This document shows, piece after piece, positions 43,801 through 52,024 of a stretch of 64,000 bases of DNA. This DNA comes from Jiangella alkaliphila (GTDB taxonomy: Bacteria; Actinomycetota; Actinomycetes; Jiangellales; Jiangellaceae). The notes beneath the pieces were generated by a model. The model did no database searches. It was not told the origin of the DNA and saw only the letters and a program-made list of their open reading frames with translations. Within the stretch, counting starts at the first letter, position 1; the number at the start of each line of letters is the position of its first letter. The DNA is taken from NCBI RefSeq assembly GCF_900105925.1, contig NZ_LT629791.1:4620001-4684000 (forward strand), in the 5' to 3' direction. Both the position numbers and the translations under genes were made by a program.

Positions 43801-44292
43801 ATGTCCAGGCCCTTGATTGTGTCTGCGCTCGCGCTCACGCTCGTTCTTGCAGCGTGTGGCGGTGACGACGACGCGAGTACGACGTCCGGGGACGGCGGCG
43901 GACCGTCCGTCGAGATCCTCGAACCGGCCGACGGCGCCGAGCTCGGCGTGCCGTTCACGTTCGTCGTGGAATCCAGTGAGGAACTCGGCACCACGGAGAG
44001 CGGGAATCACCACGTCCACCTCTATTTCGACGGCGACGACAGCTCCTATGAGGTGATCGAATCCGGTAACGGCGAGGAACACGAGATCACCGCCGACTCC
44101 GCCGCGCTCGACGGGCTGGAGCCCGGCGAGCACACGATGAACGTCTCGCTGCGCAACGCCGACCACTCCGCGGCCGGCGCCGAGGCGGAGATCACGGTGA
44201 CCGTGGGGGAGGGCGGCTCGTCCGGCTCCTCCGACGACGGTGATGACGGCGAGGAGGACGACGAGGAGGCGCCGCCGGACTATGACTACTGA
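43801..44292 (+). CDS. lipoprotein with a DUF4399-like His-containing domain
   Basis: Lipoprotein of 163 aa. The signal peptide ends in a lipobox LVLAACGG (Cys about residue 18). The mature part is one beta-sandwich: VEILEPADGAELGVPFTFVV, ESGNHHVHLYFDGD, LEPGEHTMNVSLRNADHS. The paired histidines and late EH/DH resemble DUF4399, whose members may bind metal. A Ser/Gly and then Asp/Glu-rich tail follows. It overlaps the cytochrome b gene by 11 bp. Upstream are two dyads (GGATTGA/TCAATCC near 43727-43752; CCGCGGTGG/CCACTGCGG near 43750-43790), possible regulator sites. Confidence 0.78.
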   Translation: MSRPLIVSALALTLVLAACGGDDDASTTSGDGGGPSVEILEPADGAELGVPFTFVVESSEELGTTESGNHHVHLYFDGDDSSYEVIESGNGEEHEITADSAALDGLEPGEHTMNVSLRNADHSAAGAEAEITVTVGEGGSSGSSDDGDDGEEDDEEAPPDYDY

Positions 44293-44956
44293 GCCGCGCC
44301 GCACCGTCGAGCGCAACAACGCCCGGACCCGCTGGCTGCACGCCGCCGTCTACACGACCGTGCTGGTGCTGCTGCTGACCGGCTGGTGGCTGACGCTCGG
44401 CCAGGAGGGCCGCCCGAGCCCGCTGTCGTCGCTGACCGGATGGTCCGACGCGGAACTGCACACGGCGATCGGCTGGGTGTTCGCCGGGATCGCACTGCTC
44501 GGCATGGTCGTGGGGTGGCGGGCGGCGCGGACGCTGCTGACCGACTCGGTGCGGTTCCGGCGCAGCGACCTGCACTGGCTGGTCCGCTGGCCGCGGGCGG
44601 TCGTGACCGGGCGGTTCGCCCGGCACGAGGGGCACTTCGACCCGGGCCAGCGGGTGGCCAACCTGGTGCTCGTCGTGCTGCTGCTCTCCCTGGTGGTGAC
44701 CGGGATCGGGCTGTGGACGGTGTCCGGAGGGCCGGTGTTCGTCTGGTTCAACCGCCTGCACCGGTGGGCGACCTACCTGGTCACGCCGGTGATCGCCGGC
44801 CACATCCTGATCGCGTCCGGCGTCCTGCCCGGCTACCGCGGCGTGTGGCGCGCGATGCACCTGGGCGGGCGGCTGCGCCGTCGCGACGCTGCCCGGGTCT
44901 GGCCGGCCTGGCTGGAGCGGAAGGACGACGACGCGCGGCGCCCACCTGAGCGCTGA
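44282..44956 (+). CDS. membrane-bound cytochrome b/b6 domain protein
   Basis: Membrane protein of 224 aa with four predicted helices, like the cytochrome b subunit of formate dehydrogenase or Ni/Fe-hydrogenase. Candidate heme-ligand histidines are in RTRWLHAAVYT, AELHTAIGWVF, NRLHRWATYL and VIAGHILIA. It lacks a partner oxidoreductase; its only operon partner is the DUF4399-like lipoprotein, with which it overlaps by 11 bp. It probably moves electrons between quinones and an outer acceptor; the lipoprotein may help on the outer face. This is an inference. Confidence 0.83.
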   Translation: MTTEPRRTVERNNARTRWLHAAVYTTVLVLLLTGWWLTLGQEGRPSPLSSLTGWSDAELHTAIGWVFAGIALLGMVVGWRAARTLLTDSVRFRRSDLHWLVRWPRAVVTGRFARHEGHFDPGQRVANLVLVVLLLSLVVTGIGLWTVSGGPVFVWFNRLHRWATYLVTPVIAGHILIASGVLPGYRGVWRAMHLGGRLRRRDAARVWPAWLERKDDDARRPPER

Positions 44957-44961
44957 CGGCG

Positions 44962-45753
44962 TCAGGGCGCCGTGAGCGGCTCGGCCGCGTAGGCGTCATG
45001 CAGCAGGGCGACGAAGTCCGGCGCGGCTGGCACCTGGACGTCGCCGATGCGGTGCACCGCGACGCCGGGCGTCCACGAGTTCATCACCACGGCGCCGGCG
45101 AGCGCCGGGAGGTCGCTGGGCCGGACCTCGGCGTCGCGCTGCGGCACCCCGCGGGCGGCCAACTGCCGCCGCAGGATGCCCATGGTGATGCCGCCGAGCA
45201 CGTCGGCGACCGGCCAGACCACCGCCGTCCCGTCCCAGAAGGCGAGGTTCCAGATCGACGCCTCAGTGAGCCGGCCGTGCCGGTCCACGAACGCGGCGTC
45301 ATCGAAGCCGGTGGCGGTCGCGCGGCGCAGCGCGTGGGTCTTGGCGACCTCGCCGGTGTGCTTCACGGCTGCCAGGTAACGTTCGTACTCGACGACGGCG
45401 AGCGCCAGCGGACCGGCCGGTGCGGTCGCCGGCGGGCTCGTGCGCACGAGCAGGTCGAGGTCGCCGCCGTCGGCCGGCCTGAACTCCGCGCCCGACGCGT
45501 ACACCGTCGCCGTCAGCGACACGTCCGCCGGACCGGCCGCAAGCGCCGTCCGCAGGTGGGTGCGGACCTCGTCGTCGGGCAGGGCGCGGCCGAACAGCTC
45601 CAGGGAGGCGACGCGGAGCCGGTCGAGGTGCAGGTCGAGGCCGCGGATGCGCCGGTCGCGGGCCTGTGCGGCGGTGAAGTGGGCATAGCCGGCGAAGGCC
45701 AGCGGCGCGAGGTCGTCGGCCGTCGCGGTGCGGCCGTTGCGGTGCACGATCAT
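44962..45753 (-). CDS. class IV aminotransferase family protein
   Basis: PLP-fold type IV protein of 263 aa, related to branched-chain aminotransferase and aminodeoxychorismate lyase. Seen are RGLDLHLDRLRVASLELFG, a likely PLP lysine in TGEVAKTHALRRAT, then GFDDAAFVDRHGRLTEASIWN and the phosphate-binding ILRRQLA region. The usual EGxxxN pattern is changed to TEASIWN, as in several actinobacterial homologues. The substrate is unknown. It is convergent with the cytochrome b gene (5 bp apart). Confidence 0.86.
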   Translation of the reverse strand: MIVHRNGRTATADDLAPLAFAGYAHFTAAQARDRRIRGLDLHLDRLRVASLELFGRALPDDEVRTHLRTALAAGPADVSLTATVYASGAEFRPADGGDLDLLVRTSPPATAPAGPLALAVVEYERYLAAVKHTGEVAKTHALRRATATGFDDAAFVDRHGRLTEASIWNLAFWDGTAVVWPVADVLGGITMGILRRQLAARGVPQRDAEVRPSDLPALAGAVVMNSWTPGVAVHRIGDVQVPAAPDFVALLHDAYAAEPLTAP

Positions 45754-45827
45754 GTACTGACCGTAAGGGTTGACACCGGTGTGAAGGTCAAGCCCGCGGC
45801 CGGTCGCGTCGTCTAGGCTGCCGGATC

Positions 45828-46475
45828 ATGCGCTGGTGGAACCGCGAGTCGTCCCGGCAGTTGCTGCCGATGCCCGCCGTGCTGTTGTGCCTGCTGGTGC
45901 CGGGCGATGCGATCGTGCAGCTCCTCGCCGCCTGGGACATCTACGCCATCGGCTACCTGACGCTGACCTGGCTGGCCGTGCGCCGCCGCGAGCTGTCGGC
46001 CCTGCGCGAGGTGGTCCGCGACGCGCACCCCGAGCGGCAGCCGTTCCTGCGCCTGCTGACGTCGTCGCCGGACGAGCTCGCCCAGGGCGCCGCCGCCTTC
46101 GCCATGATCGCGACGGTCATCGCAATGCCGCAGGCGCGGACGCTCGGCACGTCACCGGGCCTGGTGCTCACCATCTGCATCGTGGCGGTCGCCAGCTCGT
46201 GGGTCACCCTGCACACCGGCTTCGTCATCGCGTACCTGAGCACATACCTGGAGCGGGGCGGGCTCGAGTTCCCGGGCGACGACGAGCTCGGGCTGACCGA
46301 CTTCGCCTACTTCGCGTTGGCGGTCGGCACCACGTTCGGCACCACCGACGTCACCGTCACGAGCCGCGTGATGCGGCGCCGGGTGCTCATCCACGGAGTG
46401 CTGGCGTTCTTCTTCAACACCCTCATCCTCGCCGTGGCCGTCACGATCGTGACGACCTATATCGCGAGCTCCTGA
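45828..46475 (+). CDS. DUF1345 membrane protein
   Basis: Membrane protein of 215 aa with five or six predicted helices. The DUF1345 pattern is seen in the C-terminal half: WVTLHTGFVIAYLSTYLERG and DFAYFALAVGTTFGTTDVTV, then RRRVLIHGVLAFFFNTLILA. The function is unknown. Its last 19 bp overlap the 3' end of the convergent MpaB-like gene. Confidence 0.88.
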   Translation: MRWWNRESSRQLLPMPAVLLCLLVPGDAIVQLLAAWDIYAIGYLTLTWLAVRRRELSALREVVRDAHPERQPFLRLLTSSPDELAQGAAAFAMIATVIAMPQARTLGTSPGLVLTICIVAVASSWVTLHTGFVIAYLSTYLERGGLEFPGDDELGLTDFAYFALAVGTTFGTTDVTVTSRVMRRRVLIHGVLAFFFNTLILAVAVTIVTTYIASS

Positions 46476-47287
46476 CCGGCGCGGACGGCGTCAGCCCGCC
46501 GCATCGCCTCGCGGTAGATCGGGCCCTCGCGGATCGGCAGCGCGTTGATCACCCCGCGCAGCCCCAGGATGGTGAGCGAGGCCGCGACGTCGGTCGTCGG
46601 GAGGCCGGGCAGCCGGTACAGGCGTCGCGCCCAGCGGGGGAGCAGCGCCATCGCCGTCGTCGCCAGGCCCAGCCAGGCCGGCCGGCCGATGGCGAGGACC
46701 TTCGTCGGCATTGGCGGGACGGTGAGGAAGCGGGCGACGTCGCGGGCCTCGCGGGTGAGCCTGAGCTCGGGCCGGATGGTGCGGTAGAACTCCTCGACGG
46801 CGGCCGCACCGGCAGGGACGGTGTCCGGGTCGAGGCCGACCAGGGCGGCGGCGCGGGTCTGCTCGGTGTAGTAGCGGTCGATATCGTCGTCGGTGAGGCC
46901 GATGCGGGCCCGTCGCGCGGTCGACACGAACGACTCGACCTCGGTGACGTGGATCCAGCGCAGCAGCTGCGGGTCGTCGACGCGGAACTCCTCGCCGGTG
47001 ACGGTGTCGTGCGCGCGCAGGCGGTCGTGGATGCGGCGGACTCGGCGGCCGGCCCGCTCGGCCTGCTCCGTGGTGCCGTAGACGACGGTGCCGACGTACT
47101 CGGCGGTGCGCATGAGCCGCGGCCAGCAGTCGCGCCGGATGTCGGAGTTCTGCACGACCCCGGCGACGGCGCGCGGGTGCAGCGCCTGCAGGTAGAGGGC
47201 GCGGATGCCGGCCAGCCAGAGCACCGGCTCGCGGTGCACGCGCCAGCTCACGCTGTCCGGGCCGAACAGGCCGAGGTCGTCAGCCAT
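46457..47287 (-). CDS. oxygenase MpaB/DUF2236 family protein
   Basis: Protein of 276 aa of the DUF2236 (latex-clearing protein/MpaB-like) family, heme-containing oxygenases in the known cases. Family parts are SVSWRVHREPVLWLAGIRAL, LQALHPRAVAGVVQNSD, LLRWIHVTEVESFV and the C-terminal GLRGVINALP. A likely heme His is in LHPRAVAG or in WIHVTE. The substrate is unknown. It follows the methyltransferase gene with an 8-bp overlap. Confidence 0.87.
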   Translation of the reverse strand: MADDLGLFGPDSVSWRVHREPVLWLAGIRALYLQALHPRAVAGVVQNSDIRRDCWPRLMRTAEYVGTVVYGTTEQAERAGRRVRRIHDRLRAHDTVTGEEFRVDDPQLLRWIHVTEVESFVSTARRARIGLTDDDIDRYYTEQTRAAALVGLDPDTVPAGAAAVEEFYRTIRPELRLTREARDVARFLTVPPMPTKVLAIGRPAWLGLATTAMALLPRWARRLYRLPGLPTTDVAASLTILGLRGVINALPIREGPIYREAMRRADAVRAGQELAI

Positions 47288-47918
47288 GGCGGAACTCCGC
47301 CCGCCACCACCGCTGCTCCAGCCGCTCGACGGCGACCGGGTTCAGCCCGTCCTGCGCGAAGGCCTGGATCTCCGCCCGGGTGAGCGGCCACGGCGGTCCG
47401 TCCTCGGGCGCGGTGTCTGCCACGACCGCGATGACCAGCAGCGTCCCGCCGGGCGCGACGAACCCGGCCACCGAGGCCGTCGCCGGCGGGTGGAACGGCG
47501 GCGGCATCGACTGCACCGTCATGACCTCGACGACCAGGTCGAACGCGTGCCGCCACTGCGGCGGCGGGTCCAGCAGGTCGGCCGTGCGGTAGTCGACGGC
47601 CGAGCCGGGGAAGCGTGCCTCGACCGCGGCGACGGCGCTGGGGGAGATGTCGAACGCGGTGGTGGCCATGCCACGGGCGGCGAGGAACTCGGCGTCGAAC
47701 CCGGGACCGAACCCGGCCACCAGGGCCTTGCCGCCGAGCTCACGGCCGTCGGCCCAGTCGACCAACAGCGGATGCGGTGCGCCCCGGTCCCACGGCACCA
47801 CGGCGGCGCCCTCGGCCGCGGCGGCGTAGAGGCGCTCGAACCAGCCGGTCGGGTCGTCGGCCGCGAGCGACACGGCCGCCAGCCGCCGCGCCGCCTCGTC
47901 GGGGTCCTCGGTGCTCAT
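47280..47918 (-). CDS. class I SAM-dependent methyltransferase (TPMT-like)
   Basis: Cytosolic protein of 212 aa with a Rossmann methyltransferase fold: motif I KALVAGFGPGFDAEFLAARG, motif II TTAFDISPSAVAAVEARFPG, then DYRTADLLDPP and the strand VAPGGTLLVIAVV. The WFERLYAAAAEG and VVPWDRG segments suggest the thiopurine-methyltransferase-like group. The substrate is unknown. It is the first gene of a two-gene operon with the MpaB-like protein. Confidence 0.87.
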   Translation of the reverse strand: MSTEDPDEAARRLAAVSLAADDPTGWFERLYAAAAEGAAVVPWDRGAPHPLLVDWADGRELGGKALVAGFGPGFDAEFLAARGMATTAFDISPSAVAAVEARFPGSAVDYRTADLLDPPPQWRHAFDLVVEVMTVQSMPPPFHPPATASVAGFVAPGGTLLVIAVVADTAPEDGPPWPLTRAEIQAFAQDGLNPVAVERLEQRWWRAEFRHG

Positions 47919-47978
47919 CGCCTCAGCCTAGGTCGCGGTCCGGCTGCGCGGATCCCTCGCTGGGGTGAGCCGGGGCGG

Positions 47979-48500
47979 CTACGGGTGCCGGCCGGTCGCG
48001 ACGGCGTGGCAGACGAGGTCGAGCAGCCGGGCCTGCTGGTCCGGCGACGCGGACGTCAGGGCGACACCGCGGACGAGCGCCAGCAGGTCGGCCGCCGTCA
48101 CGTCGGTCCGGACCTCGCCGGCTCGCTGCGCCGCCGTGAGCAGCCCGGCCACCGCCGCGCGCACCGACGCGTACCAGTCGCCGTCGGCGTCGGCGGCGAG
48201 CGCCAGTTCGCGGGTGTGCGCCAACTGCGTCGCCAGCGCCCGCAACCACGCGTGCAGCGCGTCGGCCGGCGCCTCCTGCTCGCGCAGCAGCTCCGCGTAG
48301 TCCCACAGCGCCGTCAGCTCGTCGACGTAGACGGCGGCCAGCAGCGCGCGGCGGGTGGGGAAGTGGCGGTACAGCGTGGCGTTGCCCACCCCGGCGCGCC
48401 GGGCGATGTCGTCGAGCGGTGCGTCCGGGCCGGCCTCGGCGAACACCTTCGCCGCCGCCGTCACCAGCGCCTCCCGGTTGCGCCGTCCGTCCGCCCGCAT
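47979..48500 (-). CDS. TetR-family transcriptional regulator
   Basis: Repressor of 173 aa. The helix-turn-helix is at residues 8-55 (NREALVTAAAKVFAEAGPDA, PLDDIARRAGVGNATLYRHF). The C-terminal ligand domain is of the TetR_C_33-like type (DLLALVRGVALTSASPDQQA). ATG 48500 is preferred, as the longer frame (ATG 48557) begins inside a 41-bp palindrome and would add an atypical tail. Two further operator-like sites lie upstream. Targets may be itself or the amidase/methyltransferase neighbours. Confidence 0.9.
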   Translation of the reverse strand: MRADGRRNREALVTAAAKVFAEAGPDAPLDDIARRAGVGNATLYRHFPTRRALLAAVYVDELTALWDYAELLREQEAPADALHAWLRALATQLAHTRELALAADADGDWYASVRAAVAGLLTAAQRAGEVRTDVTAADLLALVRGVALTSASPDQQARLLDLVCHAVATGRHP

Positions 48501-48516
48501 GTCCGCCCGCCCGTCG

Positions 48517-48557
48517 ATGTGGGGAGTTCCCCGGATCTTCCGGAGAACTCCCCACAT
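48517..48557. promoter_or_regulatory. 41-bp palindromic operator upstream of the TetR gene
   Basis: The arms ATGTGGGGAGTTC (48517-48529) and GAACTCCCCACAT (48545-48557) are a perfect 13-bp inverted repeat, extended by inner CCGG/CCGG after one mismatch. It lies 17 bp before the chosen TetR start. Autoregulation by TetR is likely; as RNA it would also be a strong hairpin in the leader. Confidence 0.65.
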
Positions 48558-48587
48558 ATGCTCTCAGACGCGGCTGAGCCTAGCGCG

Positions 48588-48624
48588 TGTCATCGATGAC
48601 ATGCTGCGGTTGTCATTGATGACA
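48588..48624. promoter_or_regulatory. two tandem 14-bp palindromes, TGTCATYGATGACA
   Basis: TGTCATCGATGACA (48588-48601) and TGTCATTGATGACA (48611-48624) differ by one central base and have centres 23 bp apart, about two helical turns. They lie upstream of the TetR gene, right after the amidase stop. This is the look of paired operators for a dimeric regulator. Confidence 0.65.
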
Positions 48625-51177
48625 TCAGCCGTCGTTCTGCGGGTTCTCTGCACCCGGGCCGATGGGGCCGAAACCGCGCAGGCCGGCGGCGGACGGGGAC
48701 CTCCCCGGAACCAGCGGGGCGATCTGCGGCACCGCGTGCGGCCGGGCCCCCGGCCGGTACTCCAGCGGCGGCGCGTCGCCGGGCACCTGCTGGCCGTTCG
48801 TCTGCTGCTCCAGCGCGTAGCCCATCCCGAGGATTGCCGCGTCGTCCCACGCCCGGCCGACCAGCTGCATCGAGATCGAGTAGCCGTGCGGGCTGGTGCC
48901 CACCGGCACGACCACCGTCGGCAGGCCGACGTTCGAGGTCAGGACTCCGGTGCCGCGGTCGGCGGTGAGCTGGTTGCCGGACGCGTCGTTGTTGTACATG
49001 TCGCTGATGAAGCCTGGGTAGACGACGGCGTCGACGTCGGCCGCGTCCATCCAGCCGGCGATCGTCTCCTTGTACTGCGCCCGGTACGCCAGCCAGGCGT
49101 CGACCTGCTCCGGCGTCATCCGCGGGGTGTCGCGCAGCGCCCGCTGGTTGTAGGGGAGCACCAGCGGGGAGGACAGCAGCGCGTCGCCGTCCGGGTACGG
49201 GAAGTCGTCGTGCAGCTCGATGTAGCGGGCCCAGCCCTCCTCGCTGCGGCTCCCGGCCGGGGACTGCCCGCCGGAGGGCGGCGCACCCAGCTCGACCATC
49301 GTCGCGCCGGCCGCTTCCAGGTCGGCGAAGTGCGCCAGGACGGCCGCGCCGGTGCCGTCGTCGGCGTAGGAGGAGACGAACGACGACGGCAGGTAGCCGA
49401 TCCGCAGGCCCGCCAGGGCACCGGCGTCCAGGTGCGCCGTCCAGTCGGCCGGCCGGTGGGCGTCCGCCTCGGCCGTCAGCGGGTCCAGCGGGTCCGTCCC
49501 GGTGGTCGCGTTGAGCAGGTGGGCGAGGTCGGTGACGGTGCGGGCGATCGGGCCGCCGTAGTCCTGCGCCCAGCTCAGCGGCATGATGCCGCGCAGGCTG
49601 GCCATGCCGTCGGTGCCGCGGAACGTCGTCATGCTGTTCCCGGTCGACGGCGCGTAGAGCGACACGCCGGTCTGGCTGCCCAGGGCGCCGGCCGCCATGC
49701 TCGCCGAGACGGCGACCGCGGACCCGCCGCTGGAGCCAAACGACGTCTTCGACGGGTAGAGCGCGTTCCAGACCTGGCCCCAGCCGCTCTCGCTGTAGCC
49801 GCCGGAGTTGGCGAACTCGCTCAGGTTGGCCTTGCCGATGATGACGGCGCCGGCGTCGCGCAGCCGTTCGACCTGGTAGGCGTCGGTCTCCGGCTGCCAG
49901 CCCTCGAGTGCCAGGGTGCCGCCGGTGGTCGGCATGTCCTTGGTGTCGTAGAGGTCCTTGATCGCGATCGGGACGCCCAGCAGCTCGCCGGTCTCGCCGC
50001 GGGCCCGGGCCCGGTCGGCGGCGCGGGCCTGCGCCATGGCGTCGTCGGCGACGTCGATGAAGGCGTGGGAGCCGAGCGGACCGCCGTCGTAGACCGCGAT
50101 CCGGTCCAGGTAGGCGCGGGTGATCTCGGCCGACGTCGTCACCCCGGCGTCGAGGTCGCGCAGCAGCTGGTCGATGGAGGCGTTGACGACGTCGTACGAC
50201 GAGGTCGTGTAGGCCGCGGCCTGCGGGCCGGGCGACGGTGTCGCGAGCACCGGGGTCGACGGGCAGCGCGCGACGCCGAGCAGCGACCGGTCCCAGTTCC
50301 GTAGCGTGCAGCGCTCCAGGGTGGTCAGCCCGGCGAGGTCCGGCTTCGCGGCCAGCCCGGTGAGCTGCTCGGCGGCGGCGTCCCGTGCTCCGGCGCCGGT
50401 CGCGCCGACCGTCACGAACCGGGCCAGCGACAGCGTCTCGCGCGGCCGCACGGTGAACGTGCTGACGTAGCCCTGGAAGTTCGCCTCGTGCCCGGCGGTC
50501 GCCATCGGCGTCTCGAACGGGTCGCGTTGCTGGTTGCCGGTGCGGTCCAACGGCACGGCGGCGCCCGGCGTGCCGAGCACGACGCCGACCGGCCGCTGCG
50601 CCGGGTTCGGGGTGGCGGCCAGCGTCCACGCGTCCTGCCCGTCGACGACGGCGTCGCCGCTGGACGTCGCGCGGATGGCGCCCTGGTTCTGTGCGGCGCC
50701 GTAGCCCAGTGAGCCGCCGAACGACACCTCGACGGTCACCGGCGCGCGGCCGGTGTTGGTGAACGTGTCGAAGAACCGCGCCCAGGCGTCCGGGCCGTCC
50801 ACCGTCACGTCGCGGGCGATGCGGACGTCGCCCAGCTGCACCGACCGGGTCGACTCGAACGTGTCGACGCCATCGAACGTGAGACCGAAGCCGCGCATCA
50901 TCTCCCCGTTGAGCCGCGGTTCGGCGGCGCCGGCCGGCCCGGTCACGCGGACGAAGATGTTGCCGAACCCCTCGACCGGCGCGTTGCTCACCGCGCGGAT
51001 GCTGCCGGTGTCCAGCCCCGGCGGCGCGGCGTCATGCACCTGCCACGTCGCGCCGTTGCCGGCCGGAACACTGGTGACGGCGCCCGTGGGCGCCGCCGGC
51101 AGCAGAACGGCCGCGGCCAGCGCGACGGCGGCGAGCCCGCCCGCCGTCACCCGGACCCTCGACATGCTGTGCGGCAT
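48625..51177 (-). CDS. secreted amidase with a large N-terminal beta-rich domain
   Basis: Exported protein of 850 aa. The signal peptide is residues 1-42 (MSRVRVTAGGLAAVALAAAV, ending near PTGA). Residues 43-315 are a beta-rich region of unknown type (VDGPDAWARFFDTFTNTGRA, FTVRPRETLSLARFVTVG). Residues 340-820 are an amidase-signature domain with the Lys-Ser-Ser triad: GVPIAIKDLYDTKD, and SFGSSGGSAVAVSASMAAGAL. The final 40 residues are Pro-rich. Amidase-signature enzymes hydrolyse amides; the substrate is unknown. ATG 51177 has AGAGGG upstream. Confidence 0.87.
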   Translation of the reverse strand: MPHSMSRVRVTAGGLAAVALAAAVLLPAAPTGAVTSVPAGNGATWQVHDAAPPGLDTGSIRAVSNAPVEGFGNIFVRVTGPAGAAEPRLNGEMMRGFGLTFDGVDTFESTRSVQLGDVRIARDVTVDGPDAWARFFDTFTNTGRAPVTVEVSFGGSLGYGAAQNQGAIRATSSGDAVVDGQDAWTLAATPNPAQRPVGVVLGTPGAAVPLDRTGNQQRDPFETPMATAGHEANFQGYVSTFTVRPRETLSLARFVTVGATGAGARDAAAEQLTGLAAKPDLAGLTTLERCTLRNWDRSLLGVARCPSTPVLATPSPGPQAAAYTTSSYDVVNASIDQLLRDLDAGVTTSAEITRAYLDRIAVYDGGPLGSHAFIDVADDAMAQARAADRARARGETGELLGVPIAIKDLYDTKDMPTTGGTLALEGWQPETDAYQVERLRDAGAVIIGKANLSEFANSGGYSESGWGQVWNALYPSKTSFGSSGGSAVAVSASMAAGALGSQTGVSLYAPSTGNSMTTFRGTDGMASLRGIMPLSWAQDYGGPIARTVTDLAHLLNATTGTDPLDPLTAEADAHRPADWTAHLDAGALAGLRIGYLPSSFVSSYADDGTGAAVLAHFADLEAAGATMVELGAPPSGGQSPAGSRSEEGWARYIELHDDFPYPDGDALLSSPLVLPYNQRALRDTPRMTPEQVDAWLAYRAQYKETIAGWMDAADVDAVVYPGFISDMYNNDASGNQLTADRGTGVLTSNVGLPTVVVPVGTSPHGYSISMQLVGRAWDDAAILGMGYALEQQTNGQQVPGDAPPLEYRPGARPHAVPQIAPLVPGRSPSAAGLRGFGPIGPGAENPQNDG

Positions 51178-51273
51178 GTGGTCCCTCTCTGATGGATAGA
51201 AGATCACCTGTGTCGGCGGTGAAACCCCACCAGTCGGGCATTGCGGACCGGTTTCCGGCCGGTCGCGGCGGTG

Positions 51274-51978
51274 TTAGGAGGACCCGGACGCCACGGTGAA
51301 GTCGACCTTCAACGCGTACCGCTCGGCGATGTAGCGGCTGACGGTGTGTTCCAGGGGCGCGCCGTGCTGGTCGACGATGGTCCGCGTCTCGACCAGCATC
51401 GGCGTACCCGGGTCGACGCCCAGAACGGCGGCGTCGGAACCGGCGGTGCCCGCGGACAGCACGGACGAGCCGAGTGTCGGCCGCAGCCCCAGCCGGCGGA
51501 GCGCCTGATGCAGCGAGCCGGACTCCAGGTCGGCGTCGAGCAGCCGTTCCAGTGACGCCGGGAACGCCGCCCGCTCGATCGCGATGGGCACGTCGTCGGC
51601 CAGCCGCACGCGCGTGATGCCGACGACGACCGCGCCTGCGGCCGCCACCTCGTCGCCGGTCGCCGGGCGGAGGCCGGCCTCGAGCAGCCGCGATCGCGGC
51701 GTGCGCCCGGCGGCGACCATCTGGTCGTGGAAGCTGAGCAGCGTGCCGACCGGCCGGACCGCAGCGGCCGCCCGCACGAACGTCCCGCGGCCGGGGACCC
51801 GTTCCAGCCGCCCGTCGCGCTGCAGCCCGGCCAGCGCCTGGCGCACCGTCATCCGGGCGACGCCGAACTCGCGGGCGAGCTCCTGCTCGGACGGGAACGG
51901 GTCGCCGTCGGCGGCGGCTTCCGCACGGGCGCGCAGGCGCTTCTCGATGCGTTCGTACAGCGGTTGCGGAGCGGGCAC
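51274..51978 (-). CDS. GntR/HutC-family transcriptional regulator
   Basis: Protein of 234 aa. Residues 1-70 are a GntR winged helix (PFPSEQELAREFGVARMTVRQ, then ALAGLQRDGRLERVPGRGTFV). Residues 85-230 are a UTRA ligand domain (LLSFHDQMVAAGRTPRSRLL, VETRTIVDQHGAPLEHTVSRY). HutC-type regulators commonly sense phosphorylated sugars or amino-sugar derivatives. GTG start. It is divergent from deoC, with a dyad of the HutC type between them. Confidence 0.92.
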   Translation of the reverse strand: MPAPQPLYERIEKRLRARAEAAADGDPFPSEQELAREFGVARMTVRQALAGLQRDGRLERVPGRGTFVRAAAAVRPVGTLLSFHDQMVAAGRTPRSRLLEAGLRPATGDEVAAAGAVVVGITRVRLADDVPIAIERAAFPASLERLLDADLESGSLHQALRRLGLRPTLGSSVLSAGTAGSDAAVLGVDPGTPMLVETRTIVDQHGAPLEHTVSRYIAERYALKVDFTVASGSS

Positions 51979-51985
51979 ATCATCA

Positions 51986-52002
51986 GTCTAGGCTGTCTAG
52001 AC
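51986..52002. promoter_or_regulatory. HutC/DasR-type operator between the GntR gene and deoC
   Basis: The sequence GTCTAG-GCTGTCTAGAC holds the perfect palindrome GTCTAGAC (51995-52002), the core of DasR/NagR-type sites (TGGTCTAGACCA), plus an extra GTCTAG half-site. It lies 23 bp before the deoC start and 17 bp before the GntR start, so the GntR protein probably represses both. Confidence 0.65.
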
Positions 52003-52024
52003 CGTTATTACCGAAGGAGCGCCC

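Noticed and set aside
48501-48557. Longer TetR protein starting at ATG 48557
   Set aside because: The extra 19 codons are the reading of the palindromic operator and are unlike TetR N-termini.
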